Position numbers and translations under genes: made by a program | Assembly: GCA_026225945.1 (NCBI GenBank) | Contig: JAMJFZ010003581.1 | Span: 6,468,501 to 6,532,500, forward strand | Length of the DNA: 64,000 nucleotides | Direction of reading: 5' to 3' | DNA from: Cricetomys ansorgei | Taxonomy: Eukaryota > Chordata > Mammalia > Rodentia > Nesomyidae | Notes under the pieces: model-generated | What the model was told of the DNA's origin: nothing | Database searches by the model: none | What the model saw: the letters and a program-made list of their open reading frames with translations, nothing else | Shown: in pieces, positions 11,648 through 23,130 of the stretch | Numbering within the stretch: position 1 is the first letter of the stretch | Layout: each line of letters opens with the position of its first letter

Positions 11648-11703
11648 ATGAATGAATGAATGAATGAATGAATGAATGAATGAATAAATAAATAAATAAA
11701 TGA
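11601..11703 (+). repeat. (TAAA)n-(TGAA)n-(TAAA)n microsatellite
   Basis: A compound tetranucleotide array of about 103 bases: TAAA units to about 11649, TGAA units to about 11684, then TAAA again. The TGAA block is flanked by TAAA on both sides, consistent with one A to G change that spread by slippage. Confidence 0.97.
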
Positions 11704-12537
11704 GTTCAGAAGCAAGATAACACCTCTCCTTTTAGAGGTATGCCTTTCATATGTCTAGCACCCAACTTTCAACAATCAGGATCCACCTTCCACAGATTCC
11801 ACAACTAACCACAAAATAATGAGCTATAAATTAGGTCAGAGGCTTTCTCTCTCAAATACTTTCTAAATGTTCTACCATTATACATTGTATTGGGTACCAG
11901 GACTTCAAAACTTGAATCATTGATTCAAGTTATTTCCAAACTACCACACAAAGAAAAGCAAGCAATGATCCTTTTTACCCGTAATACCCCAGGAACATGA
12001 CCCAGAGTTATCTAGATAGAAAATTAGCAAGTTTTTCCGAGGCATATGGTGAATTTCAGGAAAAATGTGGTGTAAGTAGAGACGACTAGAATTTTCCTCA
12101 CTATGTTGTCTTGGAACTAATACCTTCAAAAAAGATAGAAATAGAGGAATAACAACAGATCAGAGAAAAGAGTGCTAGGGTTCACACTGAAAAAATCAGT
12201 GGTCTTAAAGTTTATTTAAGACAACCAGGAAGAAATGTCTATTACAACAAATGAAAATCAGAGGAAGAGACTGGGGTCCTGACCACAGACACAGCTTGTT
12301 AGTCTTTAAAAACATTGGAAACAACATTGATCAATATTCAAAGAATTTTCTAGTCTCCAACATGTGATCAAAAAACATTCCCAGAACAAAAATTGAGGAA
12401 TTAATATTCATTTTCCAAAAGTATACAAACGATTTAAACAAGGTAGCTATTAATAATCCCAATACTCTGAATGATTCTTTCAAATTAATGAGACACCACC
12501 TGGTAAATAGTTACCAAACTTTCTTGGTGCCGTAGAA
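11704..12537. other. single-copy DNA
   Basis: No mobile element or gene was recognised on either strand. Confidence 0.4.
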
Positions 12538-12725
12538 ATTTTCAGCGGGTAAGAAAACATACTATCCTGCAGGCAACCCAGCACCTTGGCATGGAGGTTC
12601 GTGAACAACAGTAACTCTAGTCCCAGGGAATATAGCACCCTCTTCTGGACTCACAGACAGCATCTGCACTCACATACAAAGTGTACATATACACAAAATT
12701 ATGATAAATTTTAGAAAATTTAAAA
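12538..12725 (+). mobile_element. diverged B2/B3-family SINE
   Basis: A decayed tRNA-like head, cagcgggtaagaaaacatac, is followed by 'catggaggttcgtgaacaac', 'gcaccctcttctggactca' and a CACATACA-rich tail region, the normal order of B2/B3. The head is strongly diverged. Confidence 0.75.
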
Positions 12726-13995
12726 CGTAAATATCCACAGTACCTAAAGAACCCAATGAATTGCTGCAATCCTCTTCCCCTTGTTCCTATCAGCCCGCTC
12801 CAATCACTTTCCAGATTTTACTATCCTTTGCTTTTACAAATAGACTGCTACTGGAATTGAAAACTAAAAACAAAAATAAAAATGACAGACGTGGTGAAAA
12901 TGGGATCAATTATAAATCCTTCCAGTGTTACCATGGCTTACAGCAAGCAGGTGATTGGCTGCCCTGGCCCTCTATCTAGTCTTTCCCTATTGATGGATTT
13001 AGATTTCTCTGACCGGCATGTGGACGCAGGATGAGCAGTGTTCTTTATCACCAGCTGTCTCTCAGGTCGGAGCTTATATCCTCAGTGTGGAAACTCAAAT
13101 CAAGAGCTCTGGTCTTTCATGCCAGTCCTAATGATCTCATGCGGCAGGACATCCCAGTGACAAATTGAGCGGTAGAGGTAGTGAAAGCAAAATGACCCAG
13201 GGGGATCCAAATACTGAAATGCCCAAGATGAAAAATCCCAGAAACTGGCATTTTCAAGTATTCGTGAAAGCTTTTTGTTTGATTGTATACTTTGTAAAAG
13301 AAAAAAAAAATGCTATTAATACTACTTTTAAAAATAAGAGTTTCTCTCCAAACATTGACTTTTGTTATTGTTGTTGTTGTTGAAAGCACTGAAGAGAACT
13401 TTCTAAGGAGTGAACCAATGAAGAGTTGAAACCGAGGGAAACTCTAAGAAATTGGCCGCAACGAAGCAAATTACAATAACAGGTTTATTACCAGATGAAC
13501 GACAATAATAAACAAGTTACTCTTTGCTTTATTAGTCAGGAGTAGCTGTATATAAGAGAACATATTGTGAAATTCTACACATAAAGACAAACTGAACAGT
13601 TTCCTTTAGAAAATCAGTTATGCATCTCAAGTGCTTTTTTTCCCACACAGTTAAATATCTGCTCCTGCCCTTGTCATTTCACATCTGGTATTCCAAAAAC
13701 CCATTCCTCACCACCTGTCTCAGCCTTCTCTTCAATCTGTCCAGAATGTTACAGCTAAAATCATCTTTAAAATGTCTTAACTATGTCGCTTTCCTCCTGA
13801 AGAAAGCTTTAGTATTGTGTCTTAAATCAATATCCTAGCCATATCTTCTTGGCTTCAGATGAAATGACTTGACCTAAAAGCAAATATATATTTTTTAAAG
13901 TTTTTTTTTTCACAGGTGACAATTCACTGGGAAAGGGAAAATTGCAACAAATAAAAATAACAATGCATCTTGTAATTCCATATCTATGAAAAGAG
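12726..13995. other. single-copy DNA with a short (TTG)n
   Basis: No transposon was recognised. A short (TTG)n lies at about 13362-13382, and a T run at 13891-13911. The part at 13010-13180 is slightly richer in GC with several CpG. Open frames are short and featureless. Confidence 0.4.
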
Positions 13996-14215
13996 CTCAA
14001 AGGAGGGTTGAGGAGACGAATCAGCATGTAAAGGAACTTACCACCAAACCTGATGATCTGAGTTTGATTGCCAGGACTCACAGGGTAAAAAACAGAAAAC
14101 AACTTTCCACAACTTGTTCTATTGCCTCAATGTGCATATTGTGTCACAGAAGCACCTGCCTACATTAATCCAAGTGTAAGACAGTAAGGAAATAAATGAA
14201 GGAATATAATTAAAA
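13996..14215 (+). mobile_element. B3/B2-family SINE
   Basis: A degenerate tRNA-like head is followed by accaaacctgatgatctgag, 'tttgattgccaggactcaca', 'aacttgttctattgcctca', and a tail with ggaaataaatgaagg. The order and the 'cctgatgatctgagt' box fit the B3 type. Diverged. Confidence 0.75.
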
Positions 14216-14640
14216 AGTTTCCATGGACTTTTATTTCATTCACGTGTTGTTTTCTATCCTATGATAGATACTATTCTTATTTTAAGGTGAATGTAAAGAA
14301 GACCCAGGCAGTTTGGGAATATGATAGGAAGTCAGGATAGAAATGATCACCAGAATTACTTTCAATAATTCTAAAATTAATTTAGTGCGGTGCCTTCTCC
14401 AATAAGATATGGTGGTTTCCAGAACACACTGACTATTATGAAATCAACACAGCTGTGTGTCTATAGTACAACTGACACCAAGCTTAGTAAATTAAATACA
14501 CCCATGTCCTTAAGTTTCACTGTAATTTAGCATTCTTTGTTACAGCTAATGACCAGGACACAAAGAGTCTATTAGTCATTATGTAAGTATGAGTTCATTA
14601 GAAAACACCATTATGTATTTCTTAAATTTACTATCCAAGC
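14216..14640. other. single-copy DNA
   Basis: AT-rich sequence upstream of the L1 monomers. No repeat or gene was recognised. Confidence 0.4.
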
Positions 14641-15240
14641 TACAGCCTTCCTTCCTCATTGTGTCCCTTTTGTCTCATCCACAAAGACTAAGGTAGTCTC
14701 TCTCTAGAAACCCACTGGGACTATGGCCAGAGAATCAGGTAGGTGGTCTTCATTCTTCTCAACCCAATCCAATCCAGCAGTCTTATCTCCAGATTGGTAG
14801 CAGACCACCTCCTGGGCAGAAGCTCTGCCTGTTCCTGTTTCTCTGTCCACATTCTAAAGAGACTAAGCAGATTTTCTCTTACAGAACTTCCTTCCTCACA
14901 CCATCCCTCAGGCTCAACACCAACACCCCAGGCATTCTCTCCCTCAAAACCTGCTGACCATGCTAGAGAATCAGGTAGGAGATCTCCACTCTTCCCTCCA
15001 TCCTCTAATTTCATTTCCTCAAACTTATCCCCAGTCTGCTAGTAGAACACCTGCACCTGTGGGGGCTTCTCTTCTCCTGTTTCCTCTATTCCCAGTGGAA
15101 TCCATGGATCCATGTGGCAAAACTAACTTTCAGACCTCCTGTGGACTCCTGCAGCCCTCACCTTCTAGCTCATCCTTATTCCCACCTGTCAGCTCCCAAT
15201 ACCAAGGAATAAGGTCTACCTGGCCCACACCTGCCAAAGG
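14641..15240 (+). promoter_or_regulatory. tandem L1 5' UTR monomers (about 236-bp period)
   Basis: agagaatcaggtagg begins at both 14729 and 14965, a spacing of 236 bases. Each is followed by alignable pyrimidine-rich sequence such as ttcctgtttctctgtcc versus tctcctgtttcctctattcc. A truncated monomer precedes (ccttccttcctca near 14645 and 14887) and a degenerate third partial copy follows near 15207. Tandem 5' monomers act as internal promoters in rodent L1. These copies are diverged and presumably inactive. Confidence 0.7.
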
Positions 15241-15589
15241 CTGAGCAGCACTCCCCAAAGCTACTACCTGTTCCTAAGATACAGAGAGGGCAAAGGAAAC
15301 CAAGAAAGAGAGAACCCACCCAACCGAGACAAGACCAGATATCAACTCCTAGAATTGCAATCATCCAAAACGCAGATGCCTAAACACCAGCATGAAAGCA
15401 CAGTGAGTAGAAGACCAGGACAATATGTTTCCCCAGGAGCCCAGCAACTGCACTGCAGTAGGATCTGAGAATTGTAACATAGTTGAGGCACAAGACAAGA
15501 ATTTCAAACTATTATGACTATGTTCAAGAACCTAGAACATATGAAGAGGATATGAATTTAAGAATTCATATAGAAAGGAAATAAACTCA

Positions 15590-16260
15590 TTAATGAAATC
15601 TCTAAAACCATAAACAGTGCAATGAAATGAAGAAATCTGTTCAAGATTTGAAAGTAGAAATGGAATCAACAAATAAAACTCAAACTGAGGGAAATATGTA
15701 AGAGGAAAAATTTAGGAACTTGACTAGGAACCTCAGAGGCAAGCCTCACCAACAGAATAGAAGATATTGAAGAGAGAATCTCAGGCATAAGAGAAGAGAT
15801 GGAAAGAGAGACTCTGAGGCACTGAAGAAATGGATATTTTCATCTAGGAAAATGTTAAATCAAAAAAATGCTGTATACAGAACATCCAGGAAATCTATGA
15901 CACTATGAAATGACTACACTATGAACAATCAATTAATAATAAGAACATCAGAAGGAGAAAAAAAACCCATGTTAAATCCACAGAAAATATTTTCAACAAA
16001 ATCACAGAAGAACATTTCCAATCTAAAGTAGGAGGTGTCAATCAAGGTACAAAAAGCATACAGGACAACAAATAGATACAACAAGAAAAGAAATTTCCCC
16101 TGACTCATAATTGCCAAAGTATTAAACGTACAGAAAAAAGGAAAGATTATTAAAAGATTCAAGGGGAAAAGGCAAAGATGCCAGCCCAGGCTACCACACC
16201 CAGCAAAACTTTCAATCACAAAAGATGGGGATTGAGGGGTCAGATCACAGGTTAAAAACA
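15590..16260 (+). pseudogene. L1 ORF1 remnant (RNA-binding chaperone protein)
   Basis: The known L1 ORF1 product is a trimeric coiled-coil nucleic-acid chaperone. Here the coiled-coil coding part (around 15650-15830, with 'ccaacagaatagaagatat' and 'gagagaatctcaggcataag') and later parts (around 15960-16210) are recognisable, but stop codons and frame changes break it throughout. No frame of useful length survives. Boundaries are approximate. Confidence 0.65.
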
Positions 16261-16419
16261 AACTTAAGCAGTATAAATCCATCTCTACAGAAAGTGCTAG
16301 AAGGAAAAGTTCAACCTGCAGAAGTTAGCTTCCAAAATCTCAAGTAATAAATAATCTAGGATGAGGAAATCAAAAAGGTAAAAAAAAACAGAAAATAAAA
16401 ACCACCACAACAAAATACA

Positions 16420-17720
16420 TGGAATCAGCAAACATTGCTCATTGATAACTCTCAACATTAATGGTCTCAATTCTCTAATTAAAAAAAAAAAATACTAAGA
16501 AATTGGATTCAAAAGCAGGGTCCAACCTTTTGCTGCATCCAAGAAATATGCCTTAATGTCAAGAATAGTCATTTCCCCTGGTTAAAAGAATAGAAAAAGA
16601 TATCCAACAAAATGGACCACCTCCCAAAAAAAAGCTAGTATAGCCATTTCAGTATCTTCAAACCAAAACCAATCAAAGAGGTAGGAAAGGACAATATATA
16701 TATATATATCAATCAAAGGGAAAAACATCCATCAAAGGGAAATTGCAATTCTTAACATCTATGTAACAAACACAAGGGCATGCAAACTCATAAAAAGGAA
16801 AGGCACTGCTACAGCTAAAATCACACAAGGACCCTCATACAATGATGGTGGAGCTTCAGGATTCCACTCACCTATAAGCATGTTATCCAGACAGGAACTA
16901 AACAGAAATACTAGAGATCAATGACATACATCGTCGATAGAAATGACAGTTATTTACAGAACATTTCACCGAAACACAAAGCATGTCTCAACAGATGCTG
17001 GGAAATTGAAATAATTCCCTGCATTCTATCGAATAACCATAGACTAAAGTGAAATATCAACAATAACAGAAAGCTTACAAACCTGTGGAAGCTGAACAGC
17101 TCACTATTGGATGAAAAAAAAATCATTCAATAGAAAAATTAAAAAAGAAATAAAAAACTTTTTAGAATTGTATGAAGATGAAAGCACAGCATACACAATC
17201 AGGAAACAATACAGGTGGTTCTGAGAGGCAAGTTTATAGCACTAAATGCCTATATAAGAAAATTAGAGAGATCTAATATTAATAACTAATGGCCAAACTG
17301 AAAGCTCTAGAACAAAAAAAAAAGAAGAAATAATGCACAAAAAGGAATAGACAGAATGAACTATTCAAACTCAGGACTAACTAAATTCAATAAAAATGGG
17401 AACAAAGAAAAAAATCTGAATAAAACAAAGAATTGGTTCTCTGAGAAAACCAGTAAGATTGACAAATCCTTAGCTAAATTACTAAAAAGTAGAGAGAGAA
17501 GATGCAAGTTAGCAAAGTTAGAGATGAAAGGAAAAAAATAAGAACAGACCCCAAGGAAACCCAGAAAGTTAAAAAGAAATATTATAAAAGCATATATTCC
17601 ACCAAATTGGAAAATATAAAAGAAATGGATAATTTTTTTATTTATAACACCTACCAAAGTTAAATAAAGATCAGATAAGCAATTTAAACAGACTAATAAC
17701 AATTAGTGAAAGAGAAGCAG
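16420..17720 (+). pseudogene. L1 ORF2 remnant, endonuclease and linker part
   Basis: The ORF2 product carries an AP-type endonuclease and a reverse transcriptase. In this stretch the start-proximal block (ttaatggtctcaattctc near 16458), the endonuclease-coding middle and the linker before the reverse transcriptase can be followed. Stops and indels are common, and an (AT)n run at about 16698-16711 has expanded inside it. One in-frame piece of 61 residues (17356-17541) remains. Confidence 0.8.
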
Positions 17721-18633
17721 TCATTAAAAGTCTCCAAAACCAAAAGAAAAAGCCCAGGGCAGATGGTTGTAGTACAGAATTCTACCAGACTTTCAAAGAA
17801 GAGTTAATCCCAACACTCCTCAAATTATTCCACAAAGTGAAATAGAGGGAACATTGCCCAATTTGTAGTATGAGGCCACAGTTACCCTGATTCCTAAAAT
17901 ACATAAAGACCCAACAAAGAAAGGGAATTACAGTCCAGTTTTCATTATGAACATAGATGTGAAACCCCCCAATAAAGGACTTGCAAACTGAATCTAAGAA
18001 CATATCAAAAAGATCATAAAACATGATTGGCTTCATTCCAGAGGTGAAGGGCTATATCAACGGATGAAAATCAGTCAGTGTAATCCACCATGTAAACAAA
18101 CTGAAAGACAAAGTCCAGATGATCATGTCATCTGATGCAAAAAAAAAAAAAAAGAAAAAGAAAAAGAAAGAAGGAAGGAAGCACTACATAATAAAGTCAG
18201 CAAGCCCATGGCCAACATCAATCTAAATGGAGAGAAACTCAAAGCATTTTCACTACAATCAGGAACAGGACAGAGTTGTCCATTCTCTCCATATCTACTC
18301 AATATAGTAATTGAAGCTTTAGCAATACAACAACTGAAGGAGATCAAAAGGATACAAATTTTAAGGGAAGAAGTCAAAGTATCTATATTTTATAAACATT
18401 CTACCAGGGAGCTCCTACAGCTGATAAAACTTTCAGCAAAGGACCAGGAGAAAAAATTAACACAAAAATCACTACCTCCCTTTGTACAAATGACAAACAG
18501 ATCAAGACAAATATCAGAAAAATAATTCCTTTCACAATAACCTCAAATAATATAAAATATCATGAGGTAGTTCTAAAAAAGCAAGTGAAAGACTTACATA
18601 ATAAAAACATTAAGACATTTAAGAAAGAAACTA
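17721..18633 (+). pseudogene. L1 ORF2 remnant, reverse-transcriptase part, catalytic loop lost
   Basis: The fingers/palm coding blocks are recognisable: one around 17745-17800, another around 18030-18140 up to the first catalytic-Asp region, then, after an A/G-rich insert at 18138-18180, a palm block at 18200-18370. In the 105-residue open frame 18208-18525, residues KVSIF are followed directly by STRELLQL. The stretch that normally carries the paired catalytic aspartates is therefore missing. The A/G-rich tract has also replaced about 25 codons upstream. The enzyme is inactive. Confidence 0.8.
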
Positions 18634-18777
18634 GCCAGGTGGTGGTGGTGCATGCCTTTAATCCCAGCACTTAAGAGGCAGAAGCAGGTGGAGTCTCTAT
18701 GAGTTCAAGGCCAGCTTGGTCTACAGAGTGAGTTCCAGGACAGCCAGAATTAGAGAGAGAAAGAGGAGGGGGGAGAG
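18634..18777 (+). mobile_element. B1 SINE inserted in L1 ORF2
   Basis: The full B1 order is present: gccaggtggtggtggtgcat, 'tttaatcccagcactt', 'ggtctacagagtgagttcc', then a right end replaced by a GA-rich tail. L1 sequence continues on both sides (aagaaagaaact before, aactaaagaaaatg after), so it landed in an existing L1. The target duplication is imperfect (gaaacta versus gaacta). Confidence 0.92.
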
Positions 18778-19330
18778 AACTAAAGAAAATGTCAGATGAT
18801 GGAAATATTTTCCATGTTCATGAATCTGTAGGATTAATATAGTAAAAACTGCCATCTTACCAAGAACAATCTACAGATTAAATAAAATCTTCATCAAAAT
18901 TCCAAAACGATTCTTCTCTAAACTTGAAAGAAAATTCTCCTTCATATGGAAACACAAGAAGCCCAGAGTAGCTAAAACAATACTGAATAATAAAAGAACT
19001 TTCGGAGGCATCAACATCCCCAACCTCAATACTACAGTGCTAGAATAACAAAAACAGTGTGGTATTGTCTCAAAGAGATACATGTTGATTAATGGAACAG
19101 AATTGAGACCAGACATAATATCATAATATGTCCACACACTTTTGGACACATGAATATATATATATATATATCTGGGCTAAGAAACATTTAAAGAAATATT
19201 CAACAAGGAAATGGAAACCAAAATTGTAGTGAGGCTTCATCTTACACCAGGTGAAATGGTCAAGATAAATGGTCAATAAATGGTCAATAAAACACGTGCA
19301 GCTCACACTGGAGAAAATGTGGAATAAGCG
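18778..19330 (+). pseudogene. L1 ORF2 remnant, carboxy-terminal part
   Basis: After the B1, typical ORF2 carboxy-terminal coding sequence resumes ('gatggaaatattttccatg', 'aacttgaaagaaaattctcc', 'acagtgtggtattgtctcaa'). It is broken by stops and by an (AT)n expansion at 19152-19171. The neighbouring 3' block at 19300-19480 also matches rodent L1. Confidence 0.75.
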
Positions 19331-19500
19331 GAACACTCATCTATTGCTTGGTGTGAATGCAAACTCGGACAACCACTATGAAAATCAGTATAATGGTACC
19401 TCAAGAATCTGGGGATAGATCTACATCAAGATGCAGCTATATCACTCTTGGGCACATACTCAAAGTTTTAAAGATACCTGGGTTGGAAAAGAAGACAAAG

Positions 19501-20654
19501 TATAAAGCTAAATGAACAGTAAGAATGCATCAGCAGTAGTCAGGAAGTGTTACCCTTAGGGATGAACTGCAATATGTTAGATGTGAACTTTAACTGTTGT
19601 ACATAATGGAGTAGCTTGCACATATGGCATAGATGCATATATGGTCACTTAGTAAGTGACCATGGATTTCATCAATTATAGAGAAGTGTTTTGTACTTGG
19701 AAATGAGCATTGAAATGTTAAAAATAAATAAATAAAAACAAGAAACAGACTTGTGGTTTATTTAAAAACATCTATAGCTGTCTAATTGAGCACAATAATG
19801 GATGTCACTAAAATGCCTTTATTTTCTACTGGAACCCTCCTGATACTAATTTTTTTTCATTTTTTGGAAGGTGTGACAATGAACACCACCAATGCCGTGG
19901 TATTTATACTTATGCAATTTAACAACAAATAAAGACTTGTTTAAAATTATGATGCAGAAATTTGATGGACTTTTTCTTGATATGTGAGCAAAAATTTGTA
20001 AAGGTCAATCAATCTTTGATCACAAAAACTACATACTGCCCATTTCTAATTGCTTAAATACACATAAATTAAAATCATTTGTATAACAAGATTAGACAAG
20101 ATTATTTTCCAAATATAGACTTAAAGAATCTTCCTTGGTGGATTCAAAATCCATTTGGAACATATGGGTTCATGATTTTAATCCAAATTTGTCTTTTTTT
20201 TTTTTTTGAGTTTAAAGAAGTTGACTTTAAAATATGAATTTAAAAAGGCAGAAAAGACTAGTCAAAGAGGATCCTGAGATTTCTCGCCCCTGGAGAAACA
20301 TATGGACGCTATTTAAAATCAATTCAGGAGAAAACAAGACAGGTTGAAATTTCTTACTTAAGAATGTCTCTGCAGTACTACACATGGCATGATTATCAGA
20401 TGTTCATCAGATGCAGCTCACTCTAGCAATTACACAAACTGACTGGCTGCTGTCAGCAAATAAATGGAGTTTTTGGAAAAGGTATTGGAGAGTTCCCAGG
20501 TCCAAATTACTGGGAATACTTGAGAAAATGAAACAACAAACAGCAGCAACATAGAATTTAGCCAAAAATCCATTGCCAGAGAACTTCTGTGACGAAGAAA
20601 TTCTACCACGGACACCATTCAAGTCTCAACCACACACCCATCTCTGTTTTACAT
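19501..20654. other. single-copy or unidentified DNA downstream of L1
   Basis: A-rich aataaataaataaaa occurs at 19724-19738, and a T run at 20194-20207. Between them nothing was recognised. Two overlapping minus-strand frames near 20407-20622 have no identifiable domains. Confidence 0.4.
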
Positions 20655-20996
20655 TCACCACTATGATCTGCCTGCTTGCTTCCTCCCAAAGTCCATACAC
20701 TGAAACTCTAGGTTTGGGTATTATGTGATGAATGAGGATTGAGGGAATGATTAGGTCTAGGAGTCAGAACGCTCATGAATGGTATCAGGGCCTCCATAAA
20801 AGAGAAGGCAGATTACTTACCTCCTGTGTACATGAGACATAAGGAAAAGACATCTGTCTATGAAGAGGGCAGATCTTTGCCAATAATGCTGCTTCATACG
20901 AGTCTTGAGACTCATGGCCTTCACAACTAAATAAACACATTCTTGTTTCTCTATAACACCCAGGGTGTATCATTCAGCTATAATAGCCTAACAAGA
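20655..20996 (+). mobile_element. old MaLR-type LTR (MST/MLT1-like)
   Basis: 'tcccaaagtccatacactga' plus aac, 'gggaatgattaggtctagga', gctcatgaatggtatcaggg, ccataaaagagaaggcag, 'acaactaaataaacacattc', and a 'tagcctaacaagactca' end match in order the ancestral mammalian MaLR LTR layout (U3, then a polyadenylation signal near the 3' end). Diverged; the subfamily is not assigned. Confidence 0.65.
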
Positions 20997-21892
20997 CTCA
21001 AATATTGACAGTAAGTACCAATGACACCATTCAGGAAGAAGTCCTCATTGCTCTTGGCATCATTTGTTTTTGATTGGAGGTTCTTGATAAGTAGATTAAT
21101 GGGACAAACTTAATTACAGTGTGCTCTGCTCATATATGAGAGAAGATATGAATGCTGCAATAACCCCTTAACAACAAATATTAACATTAACAAATATTAA
21201 AGATAAATATAACATTCCGCTAATTTCTTTGCCTCTTAATGGAACATCGTAGCTTTTCTCTCTCATGAAAGTATTTTGAAAGCTGCTACTGTACAATGGC
21301 ATTGTGATTTCATACTCATAATGAGACAGGGGCCTGTCCTCCCACTACAGTATCAAGGGTACCTCATAGACCATGATGGCTGCAAAAATTCCAAGTATTC
21401 ACATGGTTAAGCTATCAAACTAAAAAAAAATTTTGAAAGGACCAGAGTATTGCTTGCTTTTTCCCCTTTGACTGTATCGTAAGCCATATACAAAACCTTT
21501 ACTTTAAAAGGGCAAGCAAGGGCTATAGGAATGGTTGGGCACCTGAAAGTGCTTTATAGTAATATGCTGCTGTAGCGGCTCAGCAAGGTCGACAAAGAGG
21601 CATTCTCGTTGGTACAAACCCTTTCAGACCTCAGCAGAGGGAACCACCATCACAGGAAACACCATCCTGGGCAGTGGAACCCCAAGTATCTGAGCTCAGG
21701 TGTTTTTATTGATTCAGAACTCCTCAGGTGTTCTACTGATATCACATGCAGATCATAAGCAATCACACATCCCCCACAGAAATTCAACACCTGCAGACAA
21801 TACAAAACGCCAAGACCTAGGCAGCCCCTCATCCAACAGTGCACAAAACAATGATTTTATACATAACTAAAAATAAACTTCCACAACAGTGC
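20997..21892. other. single-copy DNA
   Basis: No repeat was recognised with confidence. 'gtttttattgattcag' near 21703 could be an inverted LTR polyadenylation region, but nothing else supports that. Confidence 0.35.
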
Positions 21893-22125
21893 TTGCTGTG
21901 TAATCATGAAGGCCAGACTTTTGATTCAAGCACCCAAGTAACAAGCATGGCTTCCTTCAAAAATAGCCCCACTCACAAGAGATCCAGTATCACGTCTGCT
22001 CTCCATTAGTGTATAGGCAAGTATGCAAGCACGTACATGTGAGTGTGCGTATGTGTGTGTGTGTGTGCAACATACTCACAGACATACACAGAAAGTGCAT
22101 GCATAAATAAATACAATAAAGCACA
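21893..22125 (+). mobile_element. B4/B3-like SINE with GT-rich middle
   Basis: agtgcttgctgtgtaatcat, 'tgattcaagcacccaagtaa' and then 'gtacatgtgagtgtgcgt' with (GT)n at about 22050-22067, ending in tgcataaataaatacaataa, fit a diverged tRNA-head SINE with an AC/GT-rich tail. B4 versus B3 is uncertain. Confidence 0.6.
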
Positions 22126-22729
22126 TCATTAAAAAGAAACCTTCACCTGCATTTCATTTGTTAGTCATAATTCAGTAACCTAGTTCCTCCTACCTGCTGG
22201 TTAAAAATGGATAATTCAATTTGAATAATATTCCCATACTAAAAATTGAGGTTTTGACACTAGCAAAGAAAGAGTATGTAGCTAATAGAAAATATGGGGT
22301 GTGAAATACTGTTTCATTTTAATACTATTCTGTCAGTATTCCACATTTGTTATGCTTCTCACAAACAAAATTGGCGGAAGGAACTGAATACTACCTCTTT
22401 ATTACATACAGCTCTTTATAAGTAGGAGTCTCCTGTGCATACTCCTTCTGTTCCTGTTTTCTCAAGATACACCTAAATTGTTCTGGGGAATTTCTTTTCT
22501 ATGGGTCCGAGCCATGTAGTTTGTTGTGATCTACCTTCAACTCCAAGGCTCAGCGTACATATTGTTGTTGTCATAATATATTAAGTAACTTGTATATAAC
22601 TGGCGAAGATTTCATCCAACAAAACACAGAAAATTTTCCATAGAGGTTTCTGGATAGAGGGGAAAACAGTTTGATAACAATATTGTTGTCTATGTGCAAT
22701 GGACCAAATGTTCTGAGGACTAATGTTAC
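22126..22729. other. single-copy DNA
   Basis: No repeat or gene was recognised. A long minus-strand frame (22571-22984) runs through it into the antisense of the next B1 and is not a gene. Confidence 0.4.
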
Positions 22730-22740
22730 AGTAAGATACT

Positions 22741-22931
22741 GTTTCGGAGGTGGGTGATGGTGGCACATGCCTTTAATCCCAACACTCGGGGCCGGGGGAG
22801 GCAGAGGCAGGCAGATCTCTGTGAGTTCAAGGCCAGCCTGGTCTACACATTGACAGTCAGAGTTACAACAGAGAAACCCTGTCTCAAAAAAAGCAAAACA
22901 AATAAACAAAGAAACAGAACAAAATAAAAGT
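22741..22931 (+). mobile_element. B1 SINE with perfect 11-bp TSD
   Basis: agtaagatact occurs at 22730-22740 and 22932-22942, a perfect target-site duplication. Between them lies a full B1 (cacatgcctttaatcccaac, gtgagttcaaggccagcctg, aaccctgtctc, long A-rich tail). Odd features are an extra ggggccgggg stretch near 22790 and a shortened middle (ctacacattgacagtcag). Confidence 0.96.
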
Positions 22932-23130
22932 AGTAAGATACTACTTTGGGTACACACAACAGAAATTGTCCTAGTTAAACACAAAAGAATTTACAAAGTA
23001 CATACAAAGTAGTTGGAGGAGCTGTAGACATCAGATTTCTCAAGCCTTTAAAAATATTCCCCAGGACACCTCAGAATATCTGAGCTCATAAGGCAGCTGA
23101 TTTCTGTACTAGGAGAAAACCAGGTACACT

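Larger units (their letters stand above)
14641..19500 (+). mobile_element. near-complete but dead LINE-1 element
   Basis: A rodent L1 reads in the plus direction from tandem 5' monomers (14641 to about 15240), through a 5' UTR/ORF1 region (to about 16260) and an ORF2 region (about 16420-19330), into decayed 3' sequence. Recognisable landmarks appear in order: ORF1 coiled-coil coding, the ORF2 start with its endonuclease region, the fingers/palm of the reverse transcriptase, and the carboxy-terminal region. It is interrupted by a B1 at 18634, many stops, indels and AT/GA microsatellites. No intact frame exceeds about 105 residues, so it cannot mobilise itself. The 3' boundary is uncertain; A-rich aataaataaataaaa at about 19724-19738 may mark an older tail. 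Confidence 0.9.

Noticed and set aside
11464..11715. Minus-strand frame with FIYLFIYL/FIHSFIHS repeats
   Set aside because: It comes from the TAAA/TGAA microsatellite.
15929..16282. 117-residue minus-strand frame, hydrophobic
   Set aside because: It is antisense to the L1 ORF1 remnant, for the same reason.
17361..17702. 113-residue minus-strand frame, Phe/Leu-rich, looks like a membrane protein
   Set aside because: It is antisense to the A-rich L1 ORF2 remnant; A-rich sense strands give Phe/Leu-rich antisense frames.
18208..18525. 105-residue frame that could be read as a host gene
   Set aside because: Its residues are L1 reverse-transcriptase palm sequence with the catalytic loop missing, so it is annotated as L1 pseudogene sequence.
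22571..22984. 137-residue minus-strand frame with a hydrophobic Cys/Phe-rich stretch
   Set aside because: The membrane-like stretch is the antisense of the B1 at 22741, a well-known source of spurious frames.
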